NCBI GenBank assembly: GCA_963822095.1
Contig: CAWGGS010000025.1
Location: 1-64,000, forward strand
DNA from: CAWGGS01 sp963822095
Lineage (GTDB): Bacteria > Desulfobacterota > Desulfobulbia > Desulfobulbales > Desulfocapsaceae
DNA length: 64,000 bases
Direction: 5' to 3'
Shown here: positions 55,194-63,527 of the stretch, one piece after another
How the letters are laid out: each line of letters starts with the position of its first letter
Position numbering within the stretch: the stretch's first letter is position 1
Notes under the pieces: model-generated
Database searches by the model: none
Told to the model about the DNA's origin: nothing
What the model saw: only the letters and a program-made list of their open reading frames with translations
Made by a program: the position numbers and the translations under genes

Positions 55194-56621
55194 TTATTTG
55201 TGCAATCCTCTTGCTTCAGTAAAATTTGCATCATCGACTTTGGTATTATCCATTTTAGCTCCGGTCAAATCGGCATTTGTAAAATTTGCCTTGTAAAGAT
55301 CCGCGTCCTCTAGATTTGCCTTTTTTAGATTTGCATTCACTAAAATCGCACCCTTGAGTATTGCTTCACTCAAATCAGCATTTTCCAGATTGCATCCGGT
55401 CAGATCCGCCTCTTCCAAGTCAGCCCCATCCAGACTTTTCCCAGAGAGATCGAGCCCGGCAAGATCACAATGATAACATTCATTAGTATCGAGTAGTCTC
55501 TTTAAATTTTTTTCTTTGTCGTTAACATCCATCTTTTTGGCCGAATGACTGCCTGTAACGGCGTGCTCTGCTATGCTGTTTTTTTCCTTTGAAGCTATGT
55601 CTTTTTCTATGATTTCCTCTTTCGATTCCGGTTTTTTTTCTGCTTCAACGACAGGCTCTTTATCCTCTGTATTCTTCTTTTCTAATCCACCTGCTGCCGT
55701 GACCTTGGGCTGAGCGGAAGAACCTTTCAGTTTTTGGTCCTCTTCTACCGCATGTTGAGAAGAGCTGATTTCATTTTTAATTTCAGCTTTATCCGGATTT
55801 ATTTTTGCAATTGTTTCAGTTTCTTTCTTTATTTGAGTGGAAGACGCATGTTCCTTTTTGGGGTTATCTGCAACTTTTTTAAAATTATTCTCTTTTTTAT
55901 TTTCTGTGGCTGTGTTTGCTTTATTAGAGGTTTGAACTTCCTTTTCTATAACCACTTTTTTTATCGGAGTAACCTTTTTTACCATTGGAGCCGATGACTC
56001 AACCTGTTGTTCCTTAGTGGTTTGCATATCGACAGGGCCCTGCTCCGAGGATTTATGGGCTAATTCCTTATTGGCCACCGTCTTCATTTTTTCTTTTTTA
56101 ATAGTGGTCTCGGATTCTTTTGAAATCCGACTCACAGGATGGCTGTCATCTATCTTTTTAGGTCTTACGGTATCATCAACGTAGGTGCTTTTCTCAAGTT
56201 CAGAAAGCTCTTTTTCATATGGTTTCGTTTTTATAAATTCGCCATCCAACTTGGCCCCAACAAGATATGCGGTACTTATGTCGGCTCCGGTAAGATCCGC
56301 TCCCCGCAAATCGGCACCGGCAAGGTCTGCTCCTCCGAAAATGGCACGTTGCAAATGGGCATTTTTCAGATTCGCCCCGGAGAGATTTGTAAGAAACAGT
56401 TTTGCTCCGGTAAGATCCGCTCCTTGGAGATTTGCGCCGGAAAGATTCATTCTATTGAGCATTGCCCCTTTCAAATCACAATTCGGACAGGCTTTGGTTT
56501 TTTTTAAGACTTCAACATTGTTCTTTACATTATCGCTGTCAGCAAATGCTGTAGTGTTGATACCAAAGAACAATAATAAACCAATAAACGCCCAAAATCT
56601 CATCATGGTATTTTTTTTCAT
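55194..56621 (-). CDS. Exported pentapeptide-repeat protein with two repeat blocks
   Basis: The 475-aa protein has a signal peptide (MMRFWAFIGLLLFFGIN to about residue 28), then a block of pentapeptide repeats (residues about 40-130, LSGANLQGADLTGAKL and similar), a long charged, Lys and Glu-rich linker (about 150-375), and a second repeat block (about 385-470). Each block is headed by a CxxC: ACPNCDLKGA and CYHCDLAGLD. The A(D/N)LxX repeats form a right-handed beta-helix. The function is unknown. It is convergent with the chemotaxis operon. Confidence 0.82.
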   Translation of the reverse strand: MKKNTMMRFWAFIGLLLFFGINTTAFADSDNVKNNVEVLKKTKACPNCDLKGAMLNRMNLSGANLQGADLTGAKLFLTNLSGANLKNAHLQRAIFGGADLAGADLRGADLTGADISTAYLVGAKLDGEFIKTKPYEKELSELEKSTYVDDTVRPKKIDDSHPVSRISKESETTIKKEKMKTVANKELAHKSSEQGPVDMQTTKEQQVESSAPMVKKVTPIKKVVIEKEVQTSNKANTATENKKENNFKKVADNPKKEHASSTQIKKETETIAKINPDKAEIKNEISSSQHAVEEDQKLKGSSAQPKVTAAGGLEKKNTEDKEPVVEAEKKPESKEEIIEKDIASKEKNSIAEHAVTGSHSAKKMDVNDKEKNLKRLLDTNECYHCDLAGLDLSGKSLDGADLEEADLTGCNLENADLSEAILKGAILVNANLKKANLEDADLYKANFTNADLTGAKMDNTKVDDANFTEARGLHK

Positions 56622-56928
56622 TTTTCCTCTTCAAATCTGTAGGCAGGGGTGATTGCTTCTGCTTCGCCCCCGGTTTCAACCATAATAATAAAACAGCCTC
56701 TTTTTATATCATTAAAGACGCACCCGGGCGACCGTCAACAACGACATAAAAGAACTTGGTTCAATATATACACATCCGTTTCTCGCAATCTTGGAATATA
56801 AGCTCTTAGCTGTTTATTCTACGCGTCAAATCAAAACGAGCGTACTCTAAATACCAAGACAATGTCAACCTTGAAAAAATGGACACACTTTAATATCAGT
56901 ACCTTAAGAAAGGTTTAACAAAATCCGT
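56622..56928. other. Spacer between pentapeptide and thermonuclease genes
   Basis: I see no gene in these 307 bases. It probably contains the promoter of the pentapeptide-repeat gene. A 13-base word (AATATCAGTACCT, 56892-56904) reappears at 57582-57594 beyond the thermonuclease gene. Confidence 0.35.
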
Positions 56929-57483
56929 TTACCATTTATGCATGCTTTTCCAAACCCAGGGAGCAATCGGGTTCGAATCTTTCCAAAGACCTATGTGTCT
57001 TTTCTTTGCTTTCCTCTGTAAGTCCTTCCAGTCATTACATATCGGTTCTCGGCAATAATAGATATGGACCCAGGCAAGACCTGATCGAACGAGCTCCTCA
57101 CTGATATTAACATGATTTGCAATAACCACAGCAACCAGTCTTCCATATTTATCAACGTCTTTTACAAAAAGCTCTACATCTCGACCTAACAAAAGAGCAC
57201 GGGTTTTTTCTTTTGATTGTTTGCTGTAGGCTTGATCCCATTCCGGAGTGTCAATGCCCCATATGCGAAGTCGACGTATTTTTCCCTCCCAAATTACCTC
57301 TATGGTATCACCATCCACGATTCCAACAACTTTAGAATAGATGGGCCTTATCGCAGCCTGAACCGTGAAGGTTTCAGCAAGACAGCAAATAGCCAGACAA
57401 AGCAGTAATAGTGGAACCTTCGTTTTTTGTATCACAAAAAAATTACCCACGTTCTTATGAAATACTCCTGACGATAAAGGCAA
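56929..57483 (-). CDS. Exported thermonuclease (SNase family)
   Basis: The 184-aa protein has a hydrophobic signal segment (VPLLLLCLAICCLAETFTVQA to about residue 43) and an SNase/OB-fold nuclease domain: SKVVGIVDGDTIEVIWEGK, RLRIWGIDTPEWDQA (active-site Arg and Glu), and DKYGRLVAVV (second active-site Arg). It would cut nucleic acids outside the cytoplasm. The start is uncertain: the outermost codon is a TTG, and GTG codons at 57450 and 57435 are alternatives that leave a cleaner signal peptide. Confidence 0.87.
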   Translation of the reverse strand: MPLSSGVFHKNVGNFFVIQKTKVPLLLLCLAICCLAETFTVQAAIRPIYSKVVGIVDGDTIEVIWEGKIRRLRIWGIDTPEWDQAYSKQSKEKTRALLLGRDVELFVKDVDKYGRLVAVVIANHVNISEELVRSGLAWVHIYYCREPICNDWKDLQRKAKKRHIGLWKDSNPIAPWVWKSMHKW

Positions 57484-57850
57484 ACCTTATTTTGCCCGCG
57501 TTTCTTGACACTATAAAGATCGTCGTCAGCAAAAGAAACAAGTTTGTCAGGTTTTTCCGGTTTATCCATCTTTAGAGATGAAATATCAGTACCTAAAGTC
57601 AAATGACTTTTTACTCCATTTCATATCTCTGGCTTTGGTTTACATAGAGTATCATTAAATTTCAGCATAATGTATTGGAAAATTCAACAATTATTCGAAA
57701 ATTGCTTTTATATTCATGTATCCAAAATCCGGAAAAAGAATATTTTCTCTTTCTTTTTTAATATGCTATAGTTAAGGCAACACTCTAAAACGATAAAAAA
57801 TCGTCCCATTACATCTTTGCTTTTGATTATTAAAATTCCAATTATGCGTC
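57484..57850. other. Divergent intergenic region upstream of thermonuclease and cNMP gene
   Basis: No gene is visible in these 367 AT-rich bases. A 13-base word at 57582-57594 repeats one at 56892-56904. The promoters of both neighbours should lie here. Confidence 0.35.
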
Positions 57851-58339
57851 ATGCAACAAGAATACTTGACAGACTCTGAAGAAGATACTCGCAATTTTCT
57901 CGTCAGTCTGCCGCTTTTTGACAGTTTTAATGTGGATGAACTCTCAGTACTTGCAAAACACATGAGTTACGTTCATTTACAAAGAGGAGAGTTTCTTTTT
58001 GTCGAAGGCGATAAAGGGAATTTCATGGGATTTGTCGTCAGGGGAGTCTTGGAAGTCCTGAAAAAATCTGAAACCGGGGAAAATATAGTTATTGCGCGTT
58101 TAACCAAAGGCAGCTCAATCGGAGAAATGGCCCTTATTGATAAATCCCCCCGATCAGCTACCGTCATTGCGAAACAACCAACAACAATGGTAACATTAAC
58201 CGATAAGGGTTTTGATATTCTGACTGATAAATCTCCAGTTTTAGGCGTAAAAGTTATTCAAAAAGTAGCACGCCTTCTCAGTCTCAATATGCGTCGGACA
58301 TCCAGCAGACTTGCGGATCTTCTCCAGGGACAAAAATAA
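57851..58339 (+). CDS. Cyclic-nucleotide-binding domain protein
   Basis: The 162-aa protein is essentially one cNMP-binding (Crp-type sensor) domain: FNVDELSVLAKHMSYVHL, RGEFLFVEGDKGNFMGFV, then GSSIGEMALIDKSPRSATVI, which has the GEMAL and the Arg-Ser-Ala of the phosphate-binding cassette. There is no DNA-binding helix-turn-helix, so it must signal through a partner. It is followed 36 bp later by a sigma54 activator gene on the same strand, so the two may act together. Confidence 0.85.
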   Translation: MQQEYLTDSEEDTRNFLVSLPLFDSFNVDELSVLAKHMSYVHLQRGEFLFVEGDKGNFMGFVVRGVLEVLKKSETGENIVIARLTKGSSIGEMALIDKSPRSATVIAKQPTTMVTLTDKGFDILTDKSPVLGVKVIQKVARLLSLNMRRTSSRLADLLQGQK

Positions 58340-58375
58340 TAGGAACTCGTCATTGTCGTCAACCGTACTCTCAGA

Positions 58376-59491
58376 ATGCAATCTCTGTCTCCGATAGCTA
58401 ATAACACCGAAGAAAATAATTTTTACGGCATCATCGGCAAAAGCCCTTGCATGTTGCGACTTTTTGATCTTATTGCTCGAATTGCCGAAGATGACTTTTC
58501 CAATGTGCTGATCCGAGGTGATTCCGGAACAGGCAAAGAACTCGTTGCCAAGGCCATTCATTCTCATAGTAAACGGAAAAACAATAACTTTGTTCCGGTA
58601 AATTGTGCTGCAATCCCTGACGATCTTTTGGAAAGCGAATTATTCGGCCATACCAAAGGGGCTTTTACCGGGGCTACTCAAAATAAAATCGGTAGAATAC
58701 ATTATGCTGACGGAGGGACGCTTTTTCTCGATGAAATAGGAGACATGAAAGCCTCCCTGCAGGCAAAACTCTTGCGGGTTCTTCAAGAAAAAGAATTTGA
58801 ACCTGTCGGTGCCTTAAAGGCAATACCGGTCGATACCAGAATTCTTGCCGCAACCCATTGTGACCTTGAACAACTCGTAACCGAAGGACTCTTCAGAGAA
58901 GATCTCTACTACCGACTCAGCGTCGTTCCTCTGAGTATCCCCCCACTCAAAGACAGAACAGATGATATCCCGCTCCTTCTCGATTATTTCATTGATATAT
59001 ATACTAAAAATAGGGGAAGAGAACCTATAATTTTTTCAAAACAGGTTCTCTCTATTCTTATGGAGTATGAATGGCGCGGCAACATAAGAGAACTTGAAAA
59101 TCTCGTTCAGCATATGTCTATTCTCTATAGCGGCAAAACGATTTTTCCCGAAGATCTTCCTGAAAAATTACAAATTCTCACAGTCTCAGGCGAACTGGAA
59201 GAAGAATCAGGAGACGACCGGGAGGACGTATCTCAAAGAGCCGACCAGGCTGCAAACCCGGTGATTTCTATCTCAGATCTCGGATGGAGTGATGGGCAAA
59301 TCGACTTTAATGCATTGATCAACGATTTTGAAACTCAACTCATTGTCGAGGCGATGAGACTTGCTGGAGGAAATAAAAAAGAGGCGGCAAAACTGCTTAA
59401 TTTAAAACGAACAACCCTTTTGGAAAAAATCAAAAAGAAGGAACTGAATGATCTGTGGAATGATTTGTCCGGGAATAAAAAAACAGACTGA
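58376..59491 (+). CDS. Sigma54-dependent transcriptional activator without receiver domain
   Basis: The 371-aa protein is an AAA+ enhancer-binding protein: Walker A in RGDSGTGKELVAKAIH, the sigma54-contact loop GAFTGATQ, Walker B in GGTLFLDEIGDM, and a C-terminal Fis-type helix-turn-helix (NKKEAAKLLNLKRTTLLEKI). There is no receiver or other sensory domain ahead of the AAA+ core, so control probably comes from a partner such as the cNMP protein encoded 36 bp upstream. It would activate a sigma54 promoter at a site not seen here. Confidence 0.9.
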   Translation: MQSLSPIANNTEENNFYGIIGKSPCMLRLFDLIARIAEDDFSNVLIRGDSGTGKELVAKAIHSHSKRKNNNFVPVNCAAIPDDLLESELFGHTKGAFTGATQNKIGRIHYADGGTLFLDEIGDMKASLQAKLLRVLQEKEFEPVGALKAIPVDTRILAATHCDLEQLVTEGLFREDLYYRLSVVPLSIPPLKDRTDDIPLLLDYFIDIYTKNRGREPIIFSKQVLSILMEYEWRGNIRELENLVQHMSILYSGKTIFPEDLPEKLQILTVSGELEEESGDDREDVSQRADQAANPVISISDLGWSDGQIDFNALINDFETQLIVEAMRLAGGNKKEAAKLLNLKRTTLLEKIKKKELNDLWNDLSGNKKTD

Positions 59492-59559
59492 CAACCTCCT
59501 TTCACATATACAATAATCCAACCCCAGATTGACTCTTGCCTTGCTTAAATCGGCCGTTT

Positions 59560-61335
59560 TCATGCTGCCAGTTGTACTAAATTATTGTCTACCTTTTCCT
59601 TGATGTCCTGGTCTGAGGCCGGGGTTAAAAGGATATCATCGACTCCATATTTGACCGCCTTGATAACTTTGGTTCTTGTCCACGCCGGACCCGCTGCAAT
59701 GAGAGGAACAGAGCACGAAGGTTTGGCTTTGATCACGACTCCAAAAGCCTGCTCATTAACTTCATGCATCACCAAAAAGACAGCTTTTAGATTTTGGGAA
59801 ATATAATTATTGATATTTTTCTTAAATGAAAGGATTTTAAATGAATATCCGAGCTGTTTCAACACTGTCGATATCTTTTCTGTCTCCTGATTATCATCAC
59901 TCACAAGTAAGATATCAGCCCCCTTTTCTCCCCTGGAAATTTCTTCTCCTACGGACTCCCTAGACGGCTTATTTCCCTCTTGTTCCGATGAGGAAACCGA
60001 AGAAGATTTTTGCTCTTCGGCCGTTTCTATCAGTTCAAGGGCTTCCAATTTAAGAAGGGAGAGTGGAAAAAGCATATGAATTTTTCCGTATGACTTTTCC
60101 TCAATGGTTAAACTGAAGCTGGAGACATAATATTTCTGATCGGGTATCGGCTGATCGGATTCCGCTTCAACGGTTAATGGTGTAACCTGCTCCATTTCGG
60201 TCCGAACAAAACGGAGACTTTCGCTGTACCCCTCCTCAAAGTATCCTGTATAAACACCAGCGATAATATTTGATATTTCCCCAAATGCATCCTGAGCGTC
60301 TTCACTGAAATCATCCTCGGCAATTGCTGCATCAAGTTCGGCTGGCGGCAACATGATCAGGATTCCACCAATTCGTACGGCATCCTTCAGGTCCACGGAG
60401 AGATAACTTTTGTCTTCCCGGTCTCCGGAGACTTTCATATGTGCAAGGACTTGTTTCCCTTCAACTTCATCAAGGAAAAAGCCTTCCTTAGATACGAGAT
60501 GATTATCAATCTTACCCAATTTTACGGATACACCAAGCAGGGCACTAACCTCTTCCTCCATTGTCCCCCGACACTCGTTTAAAAGGGCATCAACGCGTTT
60601 CTTATGTTTATTGACATCAACCGCAACTGTGGTTTTCTCCTGTTGAGGAATTGTTTTTTCTCCCTCTTCTAATCCCTCTTGAATATCAGTTTTTGGCTGT
60701 TCGATGGATTTTTCCTGCGGTTCTTTTTCTTCCTGCTGTTTTGGCTCCATCTTCTCTTCAGCTTTCTCTTCAACTCCAAAAGCCGCAGCTGGAAGCAATA
60801 CCACCATTTGTCCCATTTCTGAATCGTCGAGTTTCATCAGGGAAGAGACCTGATAAAACATTTGATTAGGAACAGGTTGATCGGAGTCGATTTCCACCTT
60901 GGCTGCGGCTAAAACTCCTTGTTCTTTTCGAACAAAACGACAGGATTTCGGATAGTTTTCTTCGAAAACTTTCGTATATGATCCGGCTATTATATTGGCA
61001 ATCTCACCAAATGAATCTTTGGTCTCATCGTTGTAGTCTTCATTTGCGATCGTTTGCTCCAGTTCGTTTAAAGGCAGCATTATGAGCGTTCCGCCCAACC
61101 GTATCGCATCTTTTAGTCGTACCAGCAAACAGCCGACACCTTCAACATCCCCGACAATATCCAATTTGGCGACCACCTGTTTGCCTGACGGGGTATCAAA
61201 GAAAGCCTCTTTGGAAATCAAAGCGGTTTCAAAATTCGAGAGGGTGAGATCTGCTCCGATTAATGCAGTCACCTCTTCTTCGATTTTTTTTATTACTAAT
61301 TCAAGTATCTTATCAATCTTTTGTTTAGCTTTCAT
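59560..61335 (-). CDS. Tandem CheC/CheX-like protein with C-terminal pseudoreceiver
   Basis: The 591-aa protein repeats one module twice: residues about 1-195 and 245-440 each contain the CheC/CheX phosphatase-like motif (DSFGEIANIIAG, DAFGEISNIIAG, with the E and N residues) and a shared beginning (KIEEEVTALIGADL, TMEEEVSALLGVSV). They are joined by a Glu-rich linker. A C-terminal receiver-like domain (about 475-590) keeps the acidic VSDDN start but has Met at the phosphoacceptor place (AVFLVMHEVN), so it is probably not phosphorylated. It is the last gene of the cheY-cheX-cheX operon. Role: probably controls CheY-phosphate; unproven. Confidence 0.8.
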   Translation of the reverse strand: MKAKQKIDKILELVIKKIEEEVTALIGADLTLSNFETALISKEAFFDTPSGKQVVAKLDIVGDVEGVGCLLVRLKDAIRLGGTLIMLPLNELEQTIANEDYNDETKDSFGEIANIIAGSYTKVFEENYPKSCRFVRKEQGVLAAAKVEIDSDQPVPNQMFYQVSSLMKLDDSEMGQMVVLLPAAAFGVEEKAEEKMEPKQQEEKEPQEKSIEQPKTDIQEGLEEGEKTIPQQEKTTVAVDVNKHKKRVDALLNECRGTMEEEVSALLGVSVKLGKIDNHLVSKEGFFLDEVEGKQVLAHMKVSGDREDKSYLSVDLKDAVRIGGILIMLPPAELDAAIAEDDFSEDAQDAFGEISNIIAGVYTGYFEEGYSESLRFVRTEMEQVTPLTVEAESDQPIPDQKYYVSSFSLTIEEKSYGKIHMLFPLSLLKLEALELIETAEEQKSSSVSSSEQEGNKPSRESVGEEISRGEKGADILLVSDDNQETEKISTVLKQLGYSFKILSFKKNINNYISQNLKAVFLVMHEVNEQAFGVVIKAKPSCSVPLIAAGPAWTRTKVIKAVKYGVDDILLTPASDQDIKEKVDNNLVQLAA

Positions 61336-61447
61336 ACCAACTCAAGGTAATTTCATAATAAGATCAAACAGGTGGATTCTAAGGGAAAATCTTGATTATC
61401 TATCGGTAGGAAGGAAGCAAATATTTAATTAAAACATAATACTGATT

Positions 61448-61924
61448 TCAGTTGGTGGCTATATATTTCAACTCGATCCAGAAGGGACCTTTCTGGTTGG
61501 TGAAAGGAATGACGATACGGTTTGCACCAAACAGTCCGCTTATATGATATGACTCACCGATAACGGACGTAGGAATTGCGAGCTTTACATCTATCCCCTT
61601 TCCTGCAAAATATATTTTCAAGTTTCCGGCAATCATATTGGCTATTTCCCCTATCGCATCTTTGACGTCATCATTTAATTCAGAAATCTCCATACCAAGG
61701 AATTCTCCAGTGATACCCTCGGCAACCTGAGTGGGGCAGTGAATAGCCAAAACTCCTCGGATTCCACCTCCCAACCCAAGCATGCTCGACAGGTTTGATA
61801 CAATCTCACCCCCTTTTCCAATGATCGGGGTGTCATTTACCAAATCCATCATTATCATTGTGGAAAATACATCTTTTGTAGCAGTAATAATTTCTTGGTC
61901 TAAACGAAGATCGTTATGTTCCAT
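61448..61924 (-). CDS. cheX: CheX-like chemotaxis phosphatase
   Basis: The protein (158 aa) is a CheX family member, which dephosphorylates CheY-P. The motif DAIGEIANMIAGNLK has the key Glu and Asn residues. The first part (DVFSTMIMMDLVNDT) is typical too. The frame is open to a TTG at 61942, but the ATG at 61924 follows a GGGA and is preferred. It lies in one operon with a second CheX and CheY. Confidence 0.85.
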   Translation of the reverse strand: MEHNDLRLDQEIITATKDVFSTMIMMDLVNDTPIIGKGGEIVSNLSSMLGLGGGIRGVLAIHCPTQVAEGITGEFLGMEISELNDDVKDAIGEIANMIAGNLKIYFAGKGIDVKLAIPTSVIGESYHISGLFGANRIVIPFTNQKGPFWIELKYIATN

Positions 61925-61980
61925 TGAATAATTCCCAGTCAAATTGCTCCAGTTCGTCTCATAATCAACCAGATTCTTAT

Positions 61981-62436
61981 CTATTTCTCCAGTTGTAGTT
62001 CCACCATAAATGGGCCGCTTTGCGTTCCAAACTCAACTATCATTTTCATAACATCCTTTGATGACTGGAAATGATACAAGGCTCCTGCAATCGTTGATGG
62101 CAGTGAAAGATCAATATCCTTTCCGTTATCCGTCAGCACAGTTTTAATATTACCACCAAGCATATTGGTAAGTTCTCCGACCGCATCTTCCACATCTTCG
62201 TTTATCTCTTTTATATCCATGTCGAGAAAACTGCTTGTTATAGCCATGGCAACAGCATAAGGGATATGAATGGCCAGCACACCTTTATGGACCCCGGCCA
62301 TGCCGATCACGCCGGTAATGGTGTCTTGTAACCTGCCACTATCTTGGACATCCTCGTTTTTCACAGAAACATCCATCATGACCATAGTCGAAAAAATCTC
62401 TATGGTTGCCTCTATGATCTTTTCCTTAAGCTTCAT
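61981..62436 (-). CDS. cheX: CheX-like chemotaxis phosphatase
   Basis: The 151-aa protein is a second CheX, similar to its neighbour in layout (EIFSTMVMMDVSVKN at the start, DAVGELTNMLGGNIK in the centre) but clearly diverged. The core Glu and Asn are kept. Two adjacent CheX genes suggest fine control of one CheY pool, or specialisation. It lies 23 bp after the cheY stop. Confidence 0.85.
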   Translation of the reverse strand: MKLKEKIIEATIEIFSTMVMMDVSVKNEDVQDSGRLQDTITGVIGMAGVHKGVLAIHIPYAVAMAITSSFLDMDIKEINEDVEDAVGELTNMLGGNIKTVLTDNGKDIDLSLPSTIAGALYHFQSSKDVMKMIVEFGTQSGPFMVELQLEK

Positions 62437-62459
62437 GAGTCCCTCCTCGAATTAATCTA

Positions 62460-62831
62460 TTAAAGCAAGGGACCAAGAATTTCATTGACCTTATCGGGAG
62501 TAAAAGGTTTTTTTATTGATCCTACTGCTCCCAATGATTTCGCCTCTCCAATGATATCGTCGCCGGTCTCCGTCGATATCATCAGAACAGGAATGTCCTT
62601 TATATCGTCACGACCTGCTTTTTCACGAAGAAATGAGATTCCGTCCATGTTCGGCATATTGATATCACTCAAGACGATATCTATCTTTTCTTTTTCCAGG
62701 ACAGCCAGAGCTTCCAGCCCGTCTCCAGCCTCAAAGATCGTATCAAATTCCAGCCCTGCCTGGCGTAAAGACCTGCCGATAATCTTTCTCATTGTACTGG
62801 AATCATCTACCAACAAAACATTCTTACCCAT
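62460..62831 (-). CDS. cheY: CheY-like response regulator
   Basis: The 123-aa protein is one receiver domain: VLLVDDSSTMRKII at the start, phosphoacceptor Asp56 in IVLSDINMPNMDG, the Thr of VLMISTETG, and the Lys of SIKKPFTPDKV. The ATG at 62831 is preceded by GGAGG 6 bases upstream and is preferred over the one at 62843. It is the first gene of the cheY-cheX-cheX-(CheC-like)2 operon, which gives the receiver and three candidate phosphatases in one transcript. Confidence 0.92.
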   Translation of the reverse strand: MGKNVLLVDDSSTMRKIIGRSLRQAGLEFDTIFEAGDGLEALAVLEKEKIDIVLSDINMPNMDGISFLREKAGRDDIKDIPVLMISTETGDDIIGEAKSLGAVGSIKKPFTPDKVNEILGPLL

Positions 62832-63034
62832 TCCATCCTCCATAAGCTAAAGGTCGCCTTGAAATATCTTAAGTTTTATTCTGAAACAAGGCATTTAAAA
62901 CATAATAAAATGAATTATAAAACAATACAAAAATATGGATACCATCAACCTATTAATAATATCTTCTGTCTATTATAAAAAGCAAATACCTTATTCTGTT
63001 TTTTCGAGAAAAATCACCCTTTATCTGGAATTAT
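62832..63034. other. AT-rich upstream region of the cheY operon
   Basis: This stretch should contain the cheY promoter. I see no gene. It ends at the left end of the 195-bp ISL3-type element. Confidence 0.4.
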
Positions 63035-63056
63035 GGTTCATCCGTATGAAGCGTAC
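63035..63056 (+). repeat. Left inverted repeat of the 195-bp ISL3-type element
   Basis: It matches the left end of the intact ISL3 element at 31858-31879 at almost all positions and runs on into the same ACTTT. Confidence 0.82.
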
Positions 63057-63207
63057 TTTTGTAAAGCTGAAAGAAACAATCCGGCAGAGTGCATCTCTTC
63101 CGGACACTCCTCTGCGGCCTCATCGCCGTGTACACCAGGGATGACAGACAGGCCTCCGCGAGGCGTCCTCCAGAGACGCCCTCCGCCTCCCCCGCTTTAT
63201 AAAATAA

Positions 63208-63229
63208 GTACTCTCAATCCGGAAGAACC
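63208..63229 (-). repeat. Right inverted repeat of the 195-bp ISL3-type element
   Basis: It matches the right end of the intact ISL3 element (33162-33183) at 20 of 22 positions. Confidence 0.82.
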
Positions 63230-63527
63230 GAAAATATTTCATGTATTCCTCTCGGCTGTCATTATTTTGACACATCGGGTATCTGACAGGTTCCTTTTTA
63301 TCTGCATCCGGCATAAAAGGGCTTCATGATGAACTCCCTTGCCGCAAGTGGACAGGGTATCAAAATTGCTTTTGCCCAAAATGGCATATATTAGATACGA
63401 GCTACATAATAAATATAGTTAACATATTACTGGCATTCTCCCACAATGTATATTCCTTCCTGGGAGACCGGATATATGGAATAATTTTTGCTAGAACTAA
63501 ACCAAAACCAATCCGCATTGAACTGCC
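63230..63527. other. Spacer between the short ISL3-type element and the last gene
   Basis: No gene is seen in these 298 bases. A small CTCCCA/TGGGAG hairpin lies just before the last gene near 63435-63465. The promoter of the gene starting at 63528 is expected here. Confidence 0.35.

Larger units (their letters stand above)
63035..63229. mobile_element. 195-bp non-autonomous ISL3-type element (MITE-like)
   Basis: Both ends match the intact element at 31858-33183: the left end (63035-63056, GGTTCATCCG...GAAGCGTAC) and the inverted right end (63208-63229, GTACTCTCAATCCGG...GAACC). The interior has no transposase and is GC-rich, with small hairpins (GCCTC/GAGGC and GGCGTC/GACGCC near 63150-63180). 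The flanking 8-mers GGAATTAT and GAAAATAT match at 6 of 8 positions, a possible decayed target duplication. Confidence 0.82.

Noticed and set aside
56892..57594. A 13-base word (AATATCAGTACCT) on both sides of the thermonuclease gene as a transposition scar
   Set aside because: By chance several 13-mers repeat in 64 kb, and no inverted ends are near the copies.
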